Positions 32,744 through 41,162 of a stretch of 64,000 nt of DNA are shown piece after piece. The notes under the pieces were generated by a model, which worked only from the letters and a program-made list of their open reading frames with translations, did no database searches and was not told where the DNA came from. The DNA is taken from positions 1 through 64,000 of the forward strand of contig JBBROU010000003.1 of assembly GCA_038229055.1 (NCBI GenBank), given 5' to 3'. This DNA is from JANYJA01 sp038229055. GTDB taxonomy: Bacteria > Acidobacteriota > Terriglobia > Bryobacterales > Bryobacteraceae. Position 1 is the stretch's first letter. Every line of letters begins with the position of its first letter. Position numbers and translations under genes: made by a program.

Positions 32744-34045
32744 ATGAACCGGCGACATTTTCTCATGGGCGCAGCGGCGACGGGAACGGCCGCTGCAGCA
32801 CCCAGGGGCACGAACGATAGCGTGCGGATGGCGTGCGTCGGCCTGCGAGGCCGGGGCAAATCACATCTGGAAGCTTTCACCTCGCTGCCGAACGTGGACT
32901 TAGTGGCCATCTGTGATGTCGATCGGTCGGTGATCGACAACGCCGGCAAGTTCATCGAGAGCAGGGGAAAGAAGGCTCCGGCGGCGTATACCGATTTGCG
33001 CAAGCTGCTGGAGGATAAATCGATCGACGCGATTTCCATTGCGACGCCGAACCACCAGCACACGCTGCAGACAATCTGGGCTTGCCAGGCTGGCAAAGAT
33101 GTTTACGTCGAGAAGCCGTGCTCCCACAATATGTTCGAGGCCAGGCAAATTGTGGCGGCCGCGCGGAAATACGATCGCATCGTGCAACAGGGCAGTCAGA
33201 GCCGCTCAGCGGTGGCGCTGCAGCAAGCTGTCCAGAAGATGCAGGAGGGACTTCTGGGCGACGTCTACATGGCCCGCGGGCTCTGCTATAAGTGGCGGAA
33301 GTCGATCGGGCACACGCCGGAAGAGCCGGTCCCCGCAGGCGTCGATTACGATTTGTGGCTTGGGCCGGCGCCGAAGCACGCGTTTACGAAGAACCGGTTT
33401 CACTACAACTGGCACTGGTTTTGGGAATACGGCAACGGAGATCTGGGGAACCAGGGTATCCATGAGGTTGACATTGCACGATGGGGACTGGGAGTGAAGT
33501 ATCCGACCAAGGTATCGGCGATGGGTGGACACTTCATGTTCGATGACGATCAAGAGACGCCGAACACGATTAACTGCTCTTATGAGTTCGACGTAAAAGG
33601 CAAGAAAAAGCTGATGACTTTTGAAGTGCGGCACTGGATGACGAACCACGAGGCGGGCATTCATGAGTTCGACGAGAGCGTGAAAAGTAACACCGTGGGC
33701 AACATTTTTTATGGCTCAGAAGGTTACTTAGCGATTGACGGCTACCAAAAGTATGAAACCTGGATGGGCAAGGATCAGACGCCGGGGCCCAACGGGAAAC
33801 AGGGCGGGGACCATTTCGGGAACTTCATTGATGCGGTAAGAACCCGTCGCCGCGAATTGTTGACGGCAGAGATTGAAGAGGGCGCGATCTCTACTACGCT
33901 GGTGCACCTGGCGAACATCTCTTATCGTGTTGGGCGGACGTTGAATTTCGACGAAAGCACTTATTCGGTGACGGGCGACGCGGAGGCAAACCGAATGTTC
34001 ACTCGCGATTACCGCGCGCCCTTCGTGGTGCCGAAGCTGGTGTAG
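32744..34045 (+). CDS. Tat-exported Gfo/Idh/MocA family oxidoreductase
   Basis: The 433-residue protein starts at the ATG at 32744 behind a GGAGGG ribosome site. A twin-arginine signal is visible at NRRHFLMGAAATG (residues 2-14), so the folded cofactor-containing protein is exported. The Rossmann half has RMACVGLRGRGKSHLEAF and the catalytic-lysine motif VYVEKPCSHN. The C-terminal substrate-binding half includes WFWEYGNGDLGNQGIHEVDIARW, a signature of the sugar dehydrogenase-like subset common in planctomycetes and acidobacteria. The reaction is probably NAD(P)-linked sugar oxidation or glycoside cleavage; the substrate is unknown. Confidence 0.87.
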   Translation: MNRRHFLMGAAATGTAAAAPRGTNDSVRMACVGLRGRGKSHLEAFTSLPNVDLVAICDVDRSVIDNAGKFIESRGKKAPAAYTDLRKLLEDKSIDAISIATPNHQHTLQTIWACQAGKDVYVEKPCSHNMFEARQIVAAARKYDRIVQQGSQSRSAVALQQAVQKMQEGLLGDVYMARGLCYKWRKSIGHTPEEPVPAGVDYDLWLGPAPKHAFTKNRFHYNWHWFWEYGNGDLGNQGIHEVDIARWGLGVKYPTKVSAMGGHFMFDDDQETPNTINCSYEFDVKGKKKLMTFEVRHWMTNHEAGIHEFDESVKSNTVGNIFYGSEGYLAIDGYQKYETWMGKDQTPGPNGKQGGDHFGNFIDAVRTRRRELLTAEIEEGAISTTLVHLANISYRVGRTLNFDESTYSVTGDAEANRMFTRDYRAPFVVPKLV

Positions 34046-34286
34046 GGTCGTTAGCGAGACGGTGTTTAGCTTGGGCTCCGGGCCAGGAGAGTGCGGGACG
34101 CCGCTTCATTGCCGCGCAATCTCGCAAGAACAGATTTATCAGATTTTGATAGGGCATTCCGAACTCCGCGGCCACTTGTTTGAAATAATCCACTGAGGAA
34201 ACATCGAGACGGATCGTGACTTGCCGCTTAAGCTGTTGGGTATAAGGGTTCTTTTGAGAATTGGAAAAATCGTATTCAGCTTTCAT
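33999..34286 (-). CDS. brnA: BrnA-family antitoxin with extended C-terminus
   Basis: This 95-residue antitoxin has a ribbon-helix-helix type DNA-binding region (QVTIRLDVSSVDYFKQVAAEFGMPYQNLINLFLRDCA). It should neutralise BrnT and repress the operon. The start ATG overlaps the brnT stop by 4 bases (toxin-first order, as in known BrnTA loci). Most family members end shortly after a PxLSW-type sequence; here ALSW is followed by about 27 further residues (PGAQAKHRLANDPT and on) that run 47 bases into the convergent oxidoreductase gene. The extension may result from a lost stop codon. Confidence 0.8.
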   Translation of the reverse strand: MKAEYDFSNSQKNPYTQQLKRQVTIRLDVSSVDYFKQVAAEFGMPYQNLINLFLRDCAAMKRRPALSWPGAQAKHRLANDPTPASAPRRARGNRE

Positions 34287-34573
34287 TGGAAACTCCAGTA
34301 GGTTATTTCTTCACGAGCTGCCGCACGGCGGGCTGAGATCAAACGAATCACATTGTCGGCCTCCCGATAGCAATGGCTGACGATCAGACAGTTTGATCGA
34401 AGGCTGTAGCCCAACAGCAGAAAGCGTTGCTCTTCGTCTGAATGACTCGGATCGTCGATCAATCGAGCGTGGTCATCAAAAAATACCGTCCGCGCTTCTT
34501 CAAATGAGATTCCGTGCTTGGCGACGTTGGTTCGCGCCTTAGTCGGGTCCCTTGCAAATTCTATATTGCTCAT
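34283..34573 (-). CDS. brnT: BrnT-family toxin
   Basis: This 96-residue ribonuclease toxin of the BrnT family (RelE-like fold) blocks translation by cutting RNA. Hallmarks are the opening FARDPTKARTNVAKHGISFEEA, then VFFDDHARLIDDPSHSDEEQRFLLLGYS and the C-terminal VIRLISARRAAAREE. The gene is followed by brnA with a 4-base overlap. Its start codon lies within an 8-base perfect inverted repeat and 3 bases from a TATAAT hexamer, listed separately, which suggests autoregulation by BrnA. The catalytic region appears intact, so the toxin is probably functional. Confidence 0.85.
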   Translation of the reverse strand: MSNIEFARDPTKARTNVAKHGISFEEARTVFFDDHARLIDDPSHSDEEQRFLLLGYSLRSNCLIVSHCYREADNVIRLISARRAAAREEITYWSFQ

Positions 34574-34592
34574 AGCATTATAGCAGCAATAT
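34563..34592 (-). promoter_or_regulatory. Putative BrnTA promoter and operator (inverted repeat around TATAAT)
   Basis: ATATTGCT (34563-34570) and AGCAATAT (34585-34592) are perfect inverted repeats separated by 14 bases. Between them, on the minus strand, lie TATAAT (34582-34577) and the brnT start codon (34573-34571); a short direct repeat ATAGCA also occurs twice. The placement fits an operator that blocks transcription start, as known for BrnA-regulated loci. No good -35 box is seen at 16-18 bases. No ribosome binding site fits between the -10 element and the ATG. Confidence 0.5.
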
Positions 34593-34616
34593 TATCCCGA
34601 TCGACCGGGAAGCGGA

Positions 34617-35447
34617 TCAATCCGGAAGCTTTTCTTTTTCCCGCTTGTAGACATGGGCGTTCTTGAAAAGCTTTTCGCCGACTGCCTTCTTCACCACTGT
34701 CCGCAGCAGATTGTCGCTCTGCATCGCTAAGTCTCTGAGTGTTTCGCCGGGGCGGCCGCGGAAGCTGGTTACATGGTAACTACCGTCGGTGTCCACGGGC
34801 TGAGGGGAGAAGTAGTAGTTCGACACACAACAACGGCGGCCATTCGCGGTCACCGGGCTGACGCTGTGCCATGACGTTTTGTTGGTCAGCATAACCACCA
34901 ACCGGTTGAATGCACTGGTGATCGTGCGCTGTGGTTCCCGCGGGCCGCGGTCCCAGAGCTCCAGGTTGCCGCCGTTTTCCTGGCGCCAGTCGGGAGTCAC
35001 GTAATAGAGCAGATTCAACGCGCGGTAGTTCCGTTGGTCCTTGTCATGCGAGTTATCGAGGTGCGGGTTTAAATAGTGACCCTGACTCATCACGCTGATG
35101 CCGCCCGCATAAAGATGCTTGTCGGGGAACAAGCCGCCGATGCGCGTGATGCGCGCAATGAGTTCGGCGACACCGGGTTGTTGAAACGCATACACGGTCT
35201 CCTCGAGGATGCGCGGGTACCGATCCATCTGCACGCCGACGAGTTTGTCCTGGCCGAGATTCTTCTTTCTGACTAGTTCGGAATCGGCTGGAAACGCATC
35301 GTGGATTTCGAGAGCGAGGCCGGCGGGCAAAAGATCGTCTACCGCGAAAGATCCCACACGCCCGGGACGCGCGAACTCGGCACGGAGCGCGTCTTCGAGC
35401 GGCGTCAGCCGGCCGACAATCAGCGCTCCGATTTCACTGCGATTCAT
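34617..35447 (-). CDS. 2-oxoglutarate/Fe(II)-dependent oxygenase
   Basis: The 276-residue cytosolic protein has the facial-triad layout of prolyl-4-hydroxylase-like oxygenases: HxD in NPHLDNSHD, the distal histidine in SWHSVSPV, and the 2-oxoglutarate-binding arginine just after (NGRRCCVSNYYFS). The jelly-roll core spans about residues 110-215 (ALNLLYYVTPDW, NGGNLELWDR). The C-terminal 50 residues are basic and helical (VVKKAVGEKLFKNAHVYKREK). Substrates of this group include proline residues in proteins and small metabolites; none can be assigned here. It lies downstream of brnT's start region on the same strand, with its own start at 35447. Confidence 0.82.
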   Translation of the reverse strand: MNRSEIGALIVGRLTPLEDALRAEFARPGRVGSFAVDDLLPAGLALEIHDAFPADSELVRKKNLGQDKLVGVQMDRYPRILEETVYAFQQPGVAELIARITRIGGLFPDKHLYAGGISVMSQGHYLNPHLDNSHDKDQRNYRALNLLYYVTPDWRQENGGNLELWDRGPREPQRTITSAFNRLVVMLTNKTSWHSVSPVTANGRRCCVSNYYFSPQPVDTDGSYHVTSFRGRPGETLRDLAMQSDNLLRTVVKKAVGEKLFKNAHVYKREKEKLPD

Positions 35448-35459
35448 CTGCCTGTCAAG

Positions 35460-35888
35460 TTACTTGATCGGCGAGTAGTCGGTCGGGTCCATAAAGGTGG
35501 ACGTCACGTGATCGACAATCTTGCCGTTGGCTTCGGAGGCCTTCTGAACTGTCTGCCATTCGGGATCGGCGCGGAAGGCGTCCCAATTTTTCTTGGCGGC
35601 GTCGCGGCTCTCGTGCGAAATGATGTAGATGAGCGTGTTTTTCGAAAGCGGCTCGTCCTGCGGCACCCAGTAGCCGACGTTTTTCATGCCGTGCTTCTCG
35701 AAAATCTGGGTGGTGTGCTCGCGGAAGCGTTTGTGCAGATCGTCGAGCTTGCCGGGCAAAGTCGTGTAGGTGCGGAGTTCAAAAACCCGATTATTCATAG
35801 CGTGGACGGTGCGGCGAGCGCCGATCTCGTAGCCGGTGAGGAGCAGCGCTCCGGCCAGGGCGACTTGCAAAATGGTTCGGTTGAACAT
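35460..35888 (-). CDS. NIPSNAP-family protein with N-terminal membrane segment
   Basis: The 142-residue protein starts at the ATG at 35888. A hydrophobic helix (ILQVALAGALLLTGYEIG) anchors or exports it. The ferredoxin-like NIPSNAP domain follows with VFELRTYTTLPGKLDDLHKRF, HGMKNVGYWVPQDEPL and YIISHESRDAAKKNWDAF. NIPSNAP domains are found in small alpha-beta proteins of unclear function, some resembling antibiotic monooxygenases. It lies 12 bases upstream of the oxygenase gene, so co-transcription is likely. A TAGAAT hexamer sits 8 bases before the start. It is divergent from aroC. Confidence 0.8.
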   Translation of the reverse strand: MFNRTILQVALAGALLLTGYEIGARRTVHAMNNRVFELRTYTTLPGKLDDLHKRFREHTTQIFEKHGMKNVGYWVPQDEPLSKNTLIYIISHESRDAAKKNWDAFRADPEWQTVQKASEANGKIVDHVTSTFMDPTDYSPIK

Positions 35889-35944
35889 GTCGCCTGATTC
35901 TACAACGCCGGGCGGATGGCTTGGTAACATGGAGGTTCAGCCAC

Positions 35945-37117
35945 ATGTTCCGATTCGAGACCGCGGGCGAATCCCATGGGGAGTGTCTGGTTGCCACTCT
36001 GACCGGTTTGCCCGCCGGAATTCCCATATCTCTAGAGCAGATCGATCACGAGCTTTGGCGCCGCCAGCAAGGCTTTGGGCGCGGCGGGCGCATGAAGATC
36101 GAAACCGATCGCGTGGAGATCGTGGCGGGCGTGCGGCACTCGCAGACGATCGGTTCACCGATCGCGATGCTGATCCGCAACAAAGACTGGAAGAACTGGA
36201 CCGAAGCGTTGCCGATCGAGCAGATCGAAGACGGCGATGCGAAGCAGAAGCGCGTGACCCGTCCGCGGCCGGGGCATGCGGATCTGGCTGGCGCCATCAA
36301 ATACAATTTTCAGGACGCGCGATACATTTTGGAGCGGGCCAGTGCGCGCGAGACCACGGCGCGGGTAGCGGTGGGCGCAATCGCGAAACAGTTTCTGGGG
36401 CAATTCGGCTGCAGCGTGCTGAGCCACGTAATCGCGGTTGGCCCCGTGCGCCTGGAGCGCGCGGTGGAGTGGGATGAGCTGGTCGCGCTGGCAAAGGAGA
36501 CCGAGGTGCTGCTGGGGTGCGTCGATGTCGAGCGACAACAGAAGATGAAGGAAGTGGTGGACGAAGCATATCGCACCGGCGATACCATCGGCGGCATCTT
36601 CGAAGTGGTGGCGCACAATCTGCCGCCGGGGCTCGGCTCGCACATCACGTGGGACTCGCGCTTAGATGGCAAACTGGCCCAGGCGATCGTTTCGATGCAG
36701 GCAGTGAAGGGAGTTGAAGTGGGATTCGCTGAGGAGGGTTCGGCGAGTTTCGGCTCGAAAGTTCAAGACACGATTCATTACGCCAAGGAGCAGCGGCATT
36801 TTTATCGCGGGAACAACCGTGCGGGTGGGATTGAAGGCGGCATGACCAACGGGCAGGACATTCGGGTGCGCGGATTTCTGAAACCGATCTCGACGTTGCG
36901 AAGACCGCTGGAGTCCGTGGATCTGGAGACACGCGATCCGGCGCTGGCGGCCTATGAACGGTCCGACGTGTGCGTGGTTCCGGCCGCGGGAGTGATCGGC
37001 GAGGCGATGGTTGCGATTGTGCTGGCAGCGTCCTTCCTGGAAAAATTCGGCGGTGATTCACTCGCCGAAACCAAGCGCAACTTTGAAGGCTATCTGCGGC
37101 AAGTGACGGAATTTTAG
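35945..37117 (+). CDS. aroC: Chorismate synthase
   Basis: The 390-residue enzyme makes chorismate from EPSP with reduced FMN, the last common step of aromatic biosynthesis. Hallmarks are the opening FRFETAGESHGE, QQGFGRGGRMKIE, RPRPGHADLAGAIKY (the signature 1 region), RASARETTARVAVGA and the C-terminal NNRAGGIEGGMTNG. The ATG at 35945 follows a GGAGG ribosome site about 7 bases upstream, which decides it against the in-frame start at 35921. It heads the plus-strand aroC-def-fmt-argJ run. It is shorter in linkers than eukaryotic enzymes and typical in length for bacteria. Confidence 0.95.
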   Translation: MFRFETAGESHGECLVATLTGLPAGIPISLEQIDHELWRRQQGFGRGGRMKIETDRVEIVAGVRHSQTIGSPIAMLIRNKDWKNWTEALPIEQIEDGDAKQKRVTRPRPGHADLAGAIKYNFQDARYILERASARETTARVAVGAIAKQFLGQFGCSVLSHVIAVGPVRLERAVEWDELVALAKETEVLLGCVDVERQQKMKEVVDEAYRTGDTIGGIFEVVAHNLPPGLGSHITWDSRLDGKLAQAIVSMQAVKGVEVGFAEEGSASFGSKVQDTIHYAKEQRHFYRGNNRAGGIEGGMTNGQDIRVRGFLKPISTLRRPLESVDLETRDPALAAYERSDVCVVPAAGVIGEAMVAIVLAASFLEKFGGDSLAETKRNFEGYLRQVTEF

Positions 37118-37120
37118 GCG

Positions 37121-37636
37121 ATGATTCACAAAATTGTTAAGTACGGCCAACCGGTGCTGGAGCGTGTGGCTGATGACGTGACCGAATTCGACACGCCCGA
37201 CTTGCAACAGCTTGTGCAGGATATGTTCGAAACCATGTATGCGGCCAAAGGCGTGGGCCTGGCGGCGCCGCAGATCGGCATCGGCAAGAAGATTACAGTG
37301 ATCGACGTCAGCGGCGGTGAAGGCGAACCGCAGCAGATTGTGTTGGTGAATCCGCGAATTGTTCACAAAGAAGGCAAGCAGACGGCGGAAGAGGGGTGCT
37401 TGAGTATTCCGGGATTTCGCGAACAAGTTACGCGCGCCAAACGCGCGACGGTGCAGGCGCGGAATGCGAAGGGCGAGGACATCGAGGTGAGCGGCGACGA
37501 TCTGCTGGCGCGCGCATTTCAACATGAGATCGATCACTTGAACGGCATCCTATTCATCAGCCACGTGAGCGCCCTGAAGCGCGACCTAATCAAGCGTAAG
37601 ATTCGCAAACGGATCAAGGCTGACGACTGGTACTGA
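37121..37636 (+). CDS. def: Peptide deformylase
   Basis: The 171-residue cytosolic metalloenzyme removes the N-formyl group from nascent proteins. All three motifs are present: GVGLAAPQIG (motif 1), EEGCLSIPG (motif 2, Cys metal ligand) and QHEIDHLNG (motif 3, HExxH). The start ATG is 3 bases after the aroC stop. It lies just ahead of fmt, the classical pairing of formyl-removing and formyl-adding functions. The basic C-terminal tail (KRDLIKRKIRKRIKADDWY) is a normal family variation that can contact the ribosome. Confidence 0.95.
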   Translation: MIHKIVKYGQPVLERVADDVTEFDTPDLQQLVQDMFETMYAAKGVGLAAPQIGIGKKITVIDVSGGEGEPQQIVLVNPRIVHKEGKQTAEEGCLSIPGFREQVTRAKRATVQARNAKGEDIEVSGDDLLARAFQHEIDHLNGILFISHVSALKRDLIKRKIRKRIKADDWY

Positions 37637-37640
37637 TGGC

Positions 37641-38582
37641 GTGCGCCTGATCTACATGGGCACGCCGGAGTTCGCGGTGCCCACTCTCGAAGACATTCTC
37701 GCCGCCGGTCACGAGGTTCTTTCCGTAATCACACAGCCGGACCGTCCCAAAGGGCGGACCCATGCGATGACACCTTCGCCCGTGAAGGCCTGCGCGCTGC
37801 GGCGCGGGCTGCCGGTCTACCAGCCGGAACGAGTGCGCCGGCCCGAGGCCGTTGCCGCCCTACAGGCGATGCGGCCCGAGGTGATGGTGGTGGTGGGCTA
37901 CGGGCAGATTATTCCGCAGAGTGTGATCGACATCGCGCGGCTCGGGATTATCAACGTGCATGCGTCGCTGCTGCCGGAGCTGCGCGGCGCAGCGCCGATG
38001 CAGTGGGCCATCGCGCGCGGGAACAGCGTGACGGGCGTGACCACGATGCGGATCGACGCGGGGCTCGATACGGGGGACATTTTGCTGAAGGCCGCGACGG
38101 AGATCGGCGACGATGAAACGGCGGTGGAATTGAGTCCGCGGCTGGCGATGCTCGGAGCGGGGCTGCTGATTCGAACGCTGGACGGGCTGTCGAACGGAAG
38201 TATCATTCCGGAAAAACAGGATCATTCACAGGCCACGCTTGCGCCGATTTTGAAGAAAGAAGACGGGCGTATCGAATGGCGGCGCGCGGCCCGTGAAATT
38301 CACAATCAGGTGCGCGGAATGCAGCCCTGGCCTGGCGCGCACACCAGTTTTCGGGGGCAAACTTTGCAGGTCTGGCGCACGCGAGTGGCGGCGGAATCAC
38401 AAGGCTCTGCAGCGGGACGGCTGGTCCGTGACCGGAATCGTGTCCTGGCCGGATGCGGGGACGGCACGGCGCTCGAACTGCTGGAAGTCCAGATGGAAGG
38501 CCGGAAGCGCATGACTGCGGAAGCGTTCGCGAACGGACATCGCGTGCTGCACAATGAACTTTTGGGGGACTTCTCGAATTGA
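37641..38582 (+). CDS. fmt: Methionyl-tRNA formyltransferase
   Basis: The 313-residue enzyme formylates Met-tRNA for initiation using 10-formyl-THF. It starts with GTG at 37641 (RLIYMGTPEFAVPTLEDI, the conserved N-terminal beta-strand and MGTPxFA motif). The catalytic loop is INVHASLLPELRGAAPMQWAI (with Asn, His and Ser in the NxHxSLLPxxRG core), followed by THF-binding DAGLDTGDIL. The C-terminal tRNA-binding domain covers about residues 205-305. The gene is 4 bases after def, and its stop overlaps the argJ TTG start (TTGA). Confidence 0.94.
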   Translation: MRLIYMGTPEFAVPTLEDILAAGHEVLSVITQPDRPKGRTHAMTPSPVKACALRRGLPVYQPERVRRPEAVAALQAMRPEVMVVVGYGQIIPQSVIDIARLGIINVHASLLPELRGAAPMQWAIARGNSVTGVTTMRIDAGLDTGDILLKAATEIGDDETAVELSPRLAMLGAGLLIRTLDGLSNGSIIPEKQDHSQATLAPILKKEDGRIEWRRAAREIHNQVRGMQPWPGAHTSFRGQTLQVWRTRVAAESQGSAAGRLVRDRNRVLAGCGDGTALELLEVQMEGRKRMTAEAFANGHRVLHNELLGDFSN

Positions 38583-39757
38583 ATTTGCCGCTGGGCTATC
38601 GGTATGCGACTGCGTATGCGGGAATCCGCAAAGAGGCTAAGGACGACCTGGCGCTGATTGTTTCGGGACTTCCCGCATCGGCGGCCGCGGTGTTCACGCA
38701 GAATCGCGCGGCGGCTGCTCCGGTGCGGCTCGCCCGGCGCAATCTTCGGGCGGCGCGCGGCAAGATTGGTGCGGTGCTGATCAACGCCGGCAACGCGAAT
38801 TGCGCAACGCGGACGGGAGATCGCGTGGCTGCAACGACCAGCCAGGCGGCGGCGCGTCTTCTAAGGCTGCCGGCCAATCAGGTCTTACCGGCATCCACGG
38901 GCGTTATCGGCGAGGAACTCGATTCGAGGCTGATCACCAAGGCCTTGCCGGGGATGGTGAAGAGTTTGACAGACTCGGGTTTCCAGGCCGTGGCGAACGC
39001 GATTCTAACGACGGACTTGGTGGCAAAGACGGCATCGACCGAGCTGCACTTGCGGCGCGGGCGGGTGCGGATTGCGGGCATGACGAAGGGCTCGGGGATG
39101 ATCCATCCACGCATGGCGACGACTCTGGGTTTCGTGTTAACGGATGCGCAGATTCCGTCAGCCGTTTTGCAGAAGATGCTAAAACGGGCGGTAGAGCGAA
39201 GCTACAATCGCATCTCGGTGGATGGCGACACGTCCACGAACGACACACTGGCGCTGCTGGCCAATGGAGCGTCGGGATTCAGGCCAGATCCCGGGGAGAT
39301 GGCCGCATTTGAGGAGGCCATGACGGGCGTGCTGCAGTCGCTTGCGCAGCAGATTGCTCGCGACGGCGAAGGTGCGCGAAAGTTTATCACGATTGAAGTA
39401 CGCGGTGCTGCTAAGGACGCGGACGCGGTTTTGATCGCGCGTACGATTGCCAATTCGCCCCTGGTGAAGACGGCTGTAGCGGGATCGGACGCGAATTGGG
39501 GACGCATTCTGTGCGCGGCGGGCAACGCGGGCGTCGCCTTCGATGCCACCAAAGTGGACATCGCGCTGCAAGGAACGGCGGTGTGCCGTACGGGCCTCGC
39601 TGCGACATTTGACGAAGGCGCGATGAAAAGGCGCCTGGATGAATCCGATTGCCTGATTGAGTTTTCGATTCGCGGCAAGGGGAAAGGCACGGCGACGTTC
39701 TGGACTTGCGACTTGACTGACGGCTACATCCGGATCAACGGGAGCTACCGCTCGTGA
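38579..39757 (+). CDS. argJ: Bifunctional ornithine/glutamate N-acetyltransferase ArgJ
   Basis: The 392-residue enzyme of arginine synthesis transfers acetyl groups from N-acetylornithine to glutamate. It is translated as a precursor that self-cleaves before the nucleophilic threonine in GMIHPRMATTLGF; the KGSG and ATT residues are present. Other family signs are NAGNANCATR, STGVIG, ILTTDLVAK and SVDGDTSTNDT. It uses a TTG start at 38579 that overlaps the fmt stop by 4 bases. The domain limits (alpha about 1-180, beta to the end) match the family. The 3' end overlaps the following small gene by 4 bases. Confidence 0.92.
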   Translation: MNLPLGYRYATAYAGIRKEAKDDLALIVSGLPASAAAVFTQNRAAAAPVRLARRNLRAARGKIGAVLINAGNANCATRTGDRVAATTSQAAARLLRLPANQVLPASTGVIGEELDSRLITKALPGMVKSLTDSGFQAVANAILTTDLVAKTASTELHLRRGRVRIAGMTKGSGMIHPRMATTLGFVLTDAQIPSAVLQKMLKRAVERSYNRISVDGDTSTNDTLALLANGASGFRPDPGEMAAFEEAMTGVLQSLAQQIARDGEGARKFITIEVRGAAKDADAVLIARTIANSPLVKTAVAGSDANWGRILCAAGNAGVAFDATKVDIALQGTAVCRTGLAATFDEGAMKRRLDESDCLIEFSIRGKGKGTATFWTCDLTDGYIRINGSYRS

Positions 39758-40176
39758 GGTTCTGGCGGCGCGGCTTCCTGATGCTTTGTGCGTCGCCGCT
39801 GCTGGCCGATACCAGCGAGCCCGTATTGAGCGTGCTGACCGGTATGGCATCGAGCTTGAGCGAGGGGAATCCGGCTGGGTTCCTAAAGTATCTGGATCGT
39901 GGCATTGGCCGGTATGCGGATATTGAATCGAACGTGAACGCGCTGACCGCCCAGTGCGAGATTGTCTGTTCGATTGAGGTGCTGACGGAGAAACTGGACG
40001 GAGATCGTGATGCGCTGGAGCTGGACTGGTTCCTGCAGCTGCGCTCAAAGGCTGAAGACGGGCCGCTCGAACGACGGCGCGAATTAGTGAAAACCGACCT
40101 GCGGAAGATAGGGAAACATTGGAAGGTGGCGACGCTGGATCCCATTAGCGTATTGAGGCCGCTCAAAGTGGGATAG
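39754..40176 (+). CDS. Exported hypothetical protein with SnoaL-like region
   Basis: The 140-residue protein begins with GTG at 39754, overlapping argJ by 4 bases. A short signal sequence (WRRGFLMLCASPLLADT) is present. The remainder is alpha plus beta, with LTGMASSLSEGNPAGFLKYL at the start, VCSIEVLTEKLDGDRDALELDWFLQLR in the middle and LRKIGKHWKVATLDP near the end. This pattern resembles NTF2/SnoaL-like small domains often found as secreted proteins, but no catalytic residues stand out and I do not recognise a family. Co-transcription with argJ suggests nothing specific. Confidence 0.6.
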   Translation: MRFWRRGFLMLCASPLLADTSEPVLSVLTGMASSLSEGNPAGFLKYLDRGIGRYADIESNVNALTAQCEIVCSIEVLTEKLDGDRDALELDWFLQLRSKAEDGPLERRRELVKTDLRKIGKHWKVATLDPISVLRPLKVG

Positions 40177-40200
40177 TTGTGTTGAGTGACAAATGGCGTT

Positions 40201-40650
40201 ATGCTGGACGACATGTTGGTAGAAGAACTTGAAACTCTTTCCGAGGAGTTGGGAGGCGAAGCTGTGCTGGGTACTGGCCTCCGATCGCCGGAAGATCTGA
40301 GGGATGCAATTCGGAATGGGTTCCCGGCTGGAGTCATCGCCGCAGTGATGCGCGCAGTCGATCTAACTCTCGATGAACTGGCCAGCAGTTTGAACCTATC
40401 GCCCCGCAGCTTGCAGCGCCGAAAAGGAAGCCGCTTGAGCGCGCACGAATCCGACTTGCTGTACAGACTGGCCCGCACGATGGCGCTGGCCGAGCAATAT
40501 ATCGGCGATCGCGACCAGGCGGTGCGCTGGCTAAAGCGTTCGAATCGGGCTCTGGGCGGAATCATACCGCTAGAGGTGCTGGACACGGAAGTCGGCGCGC
40601 GCAGCATCGAGAACGTGCTCGGCCGAATCGCGTACGGCGGGGTCAGTTGA
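40201..40650 (+). CDS. Xre/MbcA/ParS-type antitoxin
   Basis: The 149-residue antitoxin begins at the ATG at 40201; in-frame GTG 40186 and ATG 40213 are alternatives. A Xre-type helix-turn-helix occupies the middle (AVDLTLDELASSLNLSPRSLQRRK), and the C-terminal MbcA/ParS toxin-binding domain reads ARTMALAEQYIGDRDQAVRWLKRSN and ending GRIAYGGVS. It is paired with the RES-domain toxin downstream (4-base overlap, antitoxin first). It should repress the operon and bind the toxin's active-site entrance. Length and domain order match known RES-Xre pairs. Confidence 0.85.
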   Translation: MLDDMLVEELETLSEELGGEAVLGTGLRSPEDLRDAIRNGFPAGVIAAVMRAVDLTLDELASSLNLSPRSLQRRKGSRLSAHESDLLYRLARTMALAEQYIGDRDQAVRWLKRSNRALGGIIPLEVLDTEVGARSIENVLGRIAYGGVS

Positions 40651-41162
40651 GCCGTGTTTATCGAATCCTAAGAAAAGCATACGCCGCGAATCCTCTGGAC
40701 GGAGAGGGATCGTTTCGTTGCGGCGGCCGGTGGTCAAGCGCTGGGACGCGGGTGGTTTATGCGGCCCAATATTTTTCGCTGGCGATGGTGGAATACTTTG
40801 TCCACATCGACTCGGAGGATCCACCGAAGAACCTTATGGTCGTCTCCATTGAGATTCCCGACAGCTTGACCGCGCAGCGAATCGACGTTACATCTTTACC
40901 TTCAGATTGGAAAAACGCGCCGCCGCCGGCGGAACTGGAGCGGATCGGGAACAGTTTCGTGACCCGCGGCAAGGACGCTCTCTTGTGGGTTCCGTCGGCA
41001 GTGGCGAGGGGCGAGTTCAACGTCATGTTGAATCCATTGCATGAGGATTTCAAGCAGATCAAAGTGGCCGGAGCGGAAGAGTTTGGCTACCACCGGCGCT
41101 TTTCCGAAAAGCGGACTAAGGCAGGTACTCGATCGCGAGTTCCTGGAACTCGCGCGGGGTAA
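40647..41162 (+). CDS. RES-domain toxin (NAD+ phosphorylase type)
   Basis: The 171-residue toxin of the RES family degrades NAD+. The start GTG/TTG-type codon at 40647 overlaps the antitoxin stop by 4 bases. The RES core reads SRVYRILRKAYAANPLDGEGSFRCGGRW (Arg and Tyr of the active site), then GTRVVYAAQYFSLAMVEY (Tyr and Glu) and late SAVARGEFNVMLNP (Ser and Asn), the R..Y..E..S pattern of RES. The C-terminal EFGYHRRFSEKRTKAG diverges from the usual PFxFDPRL ending and runs 47 bases into the convergent glycosyltransferase gene. The catalytic residues look intact. Confidence 0.85.
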   Translation: MSRVYRILRKAYAANPLDGEGSFRCGGRWSSAGTRVVYAAQYFSLAMVEYFVHIDSEDPPKNLMVVSIEIPDSLTAQRIDVTSLPSDWKNAPPPAELERIGNSFVTRGKDALLWVPSAVARGEFNVMLNPLHEDFKQIKVAGAEEFGYHRRFSEKRTKAGTRSRVPGTRAG

